Shown: positions 59,661 to 64,000 of the stretch, piece by piece
How positions within the stretch are numbered: position 1 is the stretch's first letter
How the letters are laid out: each line of letters opens with the position of its first letter
From: Desmodus rotundus
Taxonomy: Eukaryota; Chordata; Mammalia; Chiroptera; Phyllostomidae
Assembly: GCF_022682495.2 (NCBI RefSeq)
Contig: NC_071388.1
Span: forward strand, 15,115,171-15,179,170
Direction of reading: 5' to 3'
DNA: 64,000 nt
Translations under genes and position numbers: made by a program
The notes under the pieces: generated by a model
The model's input: the letters and a program-made list of their open reading frames with translations, nothing else
The model's database searches: none
What the model was told of the DNA's origin: nothing

Positions 59661-60689
59661 ATTTTCCTGTTTCTTAAAAATGTACTATATAATTACAAAC
59701 AAGAAAAGATCAACTATAATACGGGGTAGAATAAAAACATGTCTGGTAAGAATTGAATACACACAAATATACACTCACATTTTTGATTTTTAATTGTTGT
59801 GTGGATGTTCTGTTGCCATTAAAATTTAATTTTAATGAATATGTTTAAAACTATATATTTAACTTATTTTCTGTCTGATGAAATTTTGAGTGCATATTTA
59901 CCCAGGAAGAATCTATGTCAACTTGTGCACTCTATTTAGACTGCATTTTGGCTGCTTATTTATCAGAGCACCAAAGCTGAAAATAATAATTTAATTTCTA
60001 TAGTTTGCAAAAGTCTTTATGAAACCTTTAAGATCTTTCTGACTTAGCACCAAAAATGACTTGGAGAAATTTAAAGCCAACATTATATTTTCTTTTATTA
60101 CTTTGTTGAATATTTTATTTGTTTTCCAAATCAGGAATCTTTGGAAATAAAAAAGGAGATTATTTTTATATTTATTCTGGTCAACATTTATAAAGTAGAG
60201 CAATTCTATGCAATTTTGATATATGACTATCATACTTATAAACTAGTTACTTATTTTTAATATAGGAAGAGTTTTAAATAATTTTTTCTCTTTGTTTTCA
60301 ATGTTCTGTAAAAAGTAATATGATTTTTTTGTTTGTTTTTAGGATTAAGAGCCAATAATTCTTGGCAGAAGATATTTTCTTTCAGTTTATAAAGTTAGGC
60401 CTGAATTCAGCTCATATTTTATTTTCACCTTTGTTATGCCTTCTTTTGCCTGTGTTCTTCCACACCTACTTCATGATCTACCTTCATTAAAGTGATTTCT
60501 TCATCTTTGAAAAGTTTTATAATATTTAGTTACAATTTTTATTTGCTCTAGGACAGCATTTTTATGAAAGTGCTTTTCTCCATTAGCAATTTTTCTTTCT
60601 CTTATCTACTTTTCTTGTTATAGTGGATATGTTTCTCAGGTGGGTTAACTCTTTTTAAAATAATTTATCATTTTTAGCAAATCCTTGAA
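59661..60689. other. AT-rich DNA, nothing recognised
   Basis: An 80-codon minus-strand ORF (59991-60233), lysine-, asparagine- and phenylalanine-rich, has no motif. Confidence 0.45.
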
Positions 60690-61205
60690 AACTTAAACAC
60701 AAATCACCACATAATTTAGCATTTCCACTTTTGAGTATATTACCAAAAGAATTAAAAGCAGGGACTTGAAAGGTACTTGAACACCCATGTTCATAGAAGC
60801 ACTGTTCACTACAGCCCTAAGATAGATGACCCAAATGTCCATCAAAAGACGAATGGATAAATACAAATGGGATATATGCACACAATGGAATACTATTCTG
60901 ACTTAAAAGGGAAGAATTCTGACACATGCTGATTCCTGGATGAAACTCGAAGACACTGTGCTGTATAAAATAAGCCAGACACAAGTATGCAGAGACAGAA
61001 ATCACTGGTGGTGTCAGGCCCGGGGCGCAGAGGGACGGCCCTCACTGTGCACTGCCTGCCGAGTCTCTGTCTGGGAGTCCTTCTGTAGGTGAGGGTGGCG
61101 GCGGCGGCACAGCAGAGCCTTAGTGCCACAGAACCCTGCACTTCAAATTGTCAAAATGGCAACATTTTGTTAGGTATATATTACCACAATGATAACAATA
61201 ATTTA
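60690..61205 (+). mobile_element. L1 ORF2 end and 3' UTR
   Basis: 'ttaccaaaagaattaaaagcagggacttgaaaggtacttg', 'cacccatgttcatagaagcactgttcactacagcc', 'acccaaatgtccatcaaaagacgaatgg', 'tacacacaatggaatactattctgact' (near), 'gacacatgctgattcctggatgaa', 'ataagccagacacaa' is the L1M ORF2 C-terminal part. The 3' UTR (61015-61140) is unusually GC-rich, then 'gccttagtgccacagaaccctgcacttcaaattgtcaaaatgg' and 'ttaggtatatattaccacaatgataa' complete the L1 end. Reading frame broken. Confidence 0.8.
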
Positions 61206-61329
61206 TTATTAAATAATTTGAATTTCCCAGACAAGCTATTTGCTCAATGAAAAAGTGATGAACTAGAGCTCCGAGTAGTTTTCCAGATCAATTCATTTAC
61301 TGTAATTGAAAATTTTTTTAGGAAAAATT
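61206..61329. other. Short unique spacer
   Basis: AT-rich sequence between two repeats. Confidence 0.4.
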
Positions 61330-61760
61330 TAAAATCTATTAAAAAATTGCAAAGATCGTTCAGGTAGTTTTCCCATATCTCCACCCAGTTTCTCCCATTA
61401 ACATTTTTACATTAACATTAACATTTTACATTAACATTAACATCTCTAACATTTTAGATTAATATGATACATTTATTATAATAAACAGATCTTATGCATT
61501 GTTTTAACAATGTTTTTAAATGTGCATTGTTTTTAAAGTCCATGTTTTACTTGGATTCCCTTCGTTTTTACCTAATGCCCTTTTCCTGCCCAGAGCGCCA
61601 TCCAGAATGTCACCTTGCAGGTAGTCACCGCACCTCTTTGGCATCTCTCGATTGTGGCCACTTTTGATACGAATCGTGTGCCATATGCTCTTGACAGTTT
61701 TGTGAAAGACTGGTTGGGCATTTGTCTATTAAGGTTCATTTGATTTCTTTTCTCATTAGA
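61330..61760. repeat. Old interspersed eutherian repeat (probably L1M-related)
   Basis: 'aaaaattgcaaagatcgttcaggtagttttcccatatctccacccagtttctcccattaacattttta', 'tacttggattcccttcgtttttacctaatgcccttttcctgcccagagcgccatccagaatgtcacc', 'ttgacagttttgtgaaagactggttgggcattt' follow a common eutherian repeat section in order. Family name not certain. Confidence 0.5.
61396..61446. repeat. Short ACATTA-based tandem repeat
   Basis: Units of about 20 bases built from ACATTA and ACATTTT, two and a half copies, inside the old repeat; probably expanded from its 'gttaacatttta' motif. Confidence 0.75.
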
Positions 61761-63025
61761 CTGTGGTTAGGAGTCCTTGGGTGGAAGACCACATGGGGAA
61801 AAGTCCCGTTGGTGAGCTTGGACAGTAGGGAGAAGGTGGCGCCTGTGCCTTTTGTTACTGTGCGCACATTTGGGTTGGGAGAAGAGTGTGATGTCCTGAT
61901 TGATTGTCTCCTACTAAACACATGGAAGGCACTGGAGACGCGTCTTAAAGGAGTAATAGTAAAAGACAGAAGAACAGCACAGCGATGCAACCACTATGGG
62001 GATATTCCAGATGGGTTTTATTCCTAAAATGTGAACTCTCCGGTTGACCACTTAAATAGGTATCAAATTTCCTTGAAACTTCACAGTGTCCTTTCTATTT
62101 CTCTTTCACTTTTTATCCTTTAGTACACTTTTTCCCTTTTTATATCTTGGGTTGTTTATAGATTATGGAAAAAGTCAATATATGATAGTGAACAATTTCC
62201 CTCAAAACTCATGTAACCTCATATTTCTTCTTGCTAGAAATAAAATTTTACTGTAGATAATTCTTCATTCTCAGTCTCTAGACTGATTTTATTTTTTCCC
62301 AGGTAACTTTATTATCCAATTTACTTTACTTATAGGTAAAATTATGATTTATAAATTATTAGATGATACATTATTATAATCTCATTTTTTGCATCTCTTC
62401 ATGCTGTCCTATTTAGATAATTTATCATATTAATTTTTCTTCAGAACAGTGAAGAAGATAGAGAATTACAATGGAGAGCAATTGCAGATAATTTTTATTT
62501 GGGCCTCTTAATAAATTGAAATTTAGGTATACTTACTCCAAATCATAAAATCATGGTTCTATGGCACCCAGTCCATTTCTGTCTCGTAAAATTAAGCCCC
62601 TCAAATTTTACCTGTCAGCTACTTCTGAGATTTTTCAGTATCCTGATTTATGAGTGTTTGAAAAAGTCCGGTAGGTTCTTGGGGTCAGACTTCTTACGCT
62701 TGCTTCTATAGATGCCTTTGCCTATGGCACTTGTAAGTGTGACTGTTGTGCTCCAAAAGTAGTCATAGTGCTATGGAGAACATGGGACTCTTCTATACAT
62801 TTATCTTTTACCCCAAATTTATGCAAAACACTATTCCCAATTTCAGAACATATTAGAACAAAGTTAGTTCATTTAATGAGCCAATACTAAAAACTTGTCC
62901 GTAGCAGAAAGGGATTACATCGAAAAATGACTTACAGATACTGGGTAGTCTAAAATCCACACAGGGGTCTTTAGAGGCTACATCATGGCTGAGCTTTTTG
63001 TGTCTCTGCATCTGGAAAGGGAAAC
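61761..63025. other. No gene recognised
   Basis: A 101-codon plus ORF (61722-62027) and an 84-codon minus ORF overlap each other; neither shows a motif. Later part AT-rich. The 85-codon minus ORF 62853-63110 runs into L1 3' UTR. Confidence 0.4.
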
Positions 63026-63029
63026 TATC

Positions 63030-63262
63030 CACATTAAAACAATCTGACAGTAACCAGAGGGGAGGTGGGAGGGGATAATGGGGAATGGAGGGAAGGGTTT
63101 TCAGGAACAACTATAAAAGACACAGGGATAAAACCAAAGGGGGTTGGAATCAGGGTAGGGAGGTGGGGATGGCTGGGTGGGGAGTGAGGGGTAACTACAG
63201 ACAAGTGTACTTCAACAACAATGAAATAATTTTAAAATAAAAAATAAAAAAATAAAAGAAGT
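63030..63262 (+). mobile_element. L1 3' UTR end
   Basis: 'tctgacagtaaccagaggggaggtgggaggggataatgggg', 'aactataaaagacacagggataaaaccaaagggggttgg', 'acagacaagtgtacttcaacaacaatgaaataa' and an A-rich tail (63238-63262). A short, 5'-truncated copy in plus orientation. Confidence 0.85.
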
Positions 63263-64000
63263 AAGAAAATATTTTGTTCTCTCCAGTCAGTGGTTTCTCT
63301 CACAAAGTAGAATTTAAAGTTCTAGAGTTTCAGGTGCACCACTAGTCATTTGGAAGTTATTTCCCTTTGGGAAAACTAACCCAATTTACCAAGAGGAATG
63401 CAGTCTGTTCCCATGACTCCCAAAGAGGGAACTATCAGCAAAGCATTTGCCAAAGTCCGGGCAATTTGGTATTTAAGTTACCACAGGTGAGATTCCACAA
63501 GGTAGTCCTCTTTACTCTAAAAACAAAAGTAAAGAAGTTGATATCCTTTACATAATTTTTCTTCCAGTATTAGATTTTAAAAAAAGTTTTGCTCCATTTT
63601 CACTGTTTCCATCCAAACTTCACAACTGTAAAACATTATACAAAGAACAGTACTCCCAAAAATCACAAGATAATTTATAGGAATACTACAATTCAAATCA
63701 ATGTTAAAAAAAGATAAATGGTTTCTAAAAGAAGTTCATGTCCAGAGGTCGAGTTCTATCCCAAGTTTACCAAACAGAACATTTGCCTTAAAGTATTTGC
63801 ATTCCCAGTGCTTTATTTCACTCATGTTTTTCACAAGGACAATACAGATAGTATATATTTCACATTTGTACTTGAAAAACTAAGCCATGTGCTAATTTTT
63901 AAAAGATAATCATTATAAATATATATGTAAAAAGTCCTCTTTGATTTTTGTCAAATGTGGGGCATTTAATGAGGATTAGGTGATTTATTTAGCTATAAAG
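63263..64000. other. No gene recognised
   Basis: AT-rich with three short ORFs (60-63 codons) without motif. The window ends here. Confidence 0.45.

Noticed and set aside
60893..61141. 82-codon minus-strand ORF with cysteine and arginine residues
   Set aside because: Antisense to the L1 end and its GC-rich 3' UTR; no motif.
61722..62027. 101-codon plus-strand ORF
   Set aside because: Starts within an old repeat, overlaps an 84-codon ORF on the other strand, and neither has a motif.

Overview
This window looks like a stretch of mammalian intergenic or deep intronic DNA from a bat, with no supported protein-coding cellular gene. The organism call rests on seven tRNA-derived SINEs of the Ves type. 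Their heads resemble 'CCCTGACTGGTGTGGCTCAG' and their minus-strand copies end in 'GAGCCACACCAG'. They sit beside chiropteran-looking L1 3' ends and old eutherian repeats (MIR, MaLR LTRs, L1M). Ves SINEs are typical of Yangochiroptera; I cannot narrow it to a family. The DNA is AT-rich, every ORF is short, and the ORFs that carry recognisable protein similarity belong to dead transposons.

Layout. 0-5.5 kb: AT-rich unique DNA with a few old repeat fragments. 5.5-8.7 kb: a three-layer nest. A HAL1-like element (an L1 derivative with ORF1 but no ORF2, minus strand) is split by a 5'-inverted L1 flanked by a 16-bp perfect target duplication. That L1 is itself split by a solo LTR with TGTTGG/CCAACA termini and a 6-bp target duplication. 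9-20 kb: mostly unassigned DNA with MIR and L1M remnants and a TA-flanked MITE (13.9 kb). 20.4-22.1 kb: a mariner transposase fossil, then a GC-rich block with an (AAT)n tail and 8-bp flanking repeats, possibly a retrocopy. 23-32 kb: MIRs, MaLR LTRs, L1M pieces and microsatellites. 35.3-36.4 kb: a MaLR-like LTR interrupted by another LTR. 37.7-39.2 kb: a 5'-truncated L1 with an 18-bp target duplication and an internal 194-bp tandem duplication in ORF2. 40-57.6 kb: all seven Ves SINEs, most with clear target duplications, plus two MITEs and more L1/LTR fragments. 58.5-59.7 kb: an LTR-like block with a 56-bp tandem duplication and a third TA-flanked MITE. 60.7-63.3 kb: L1 3' ends and an old repeat.

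Nothing here works together as a pathway or operon. What the window records is the order of transposon insertions, readable from nesting, target duplications and 5' inversions. Family names are from recognition of sequence patterns, not a database search. Stretches marked as holding nothing are ones where I recognised no feature; old or rare repeats, enhancers or non-coding transcripts could be present there.
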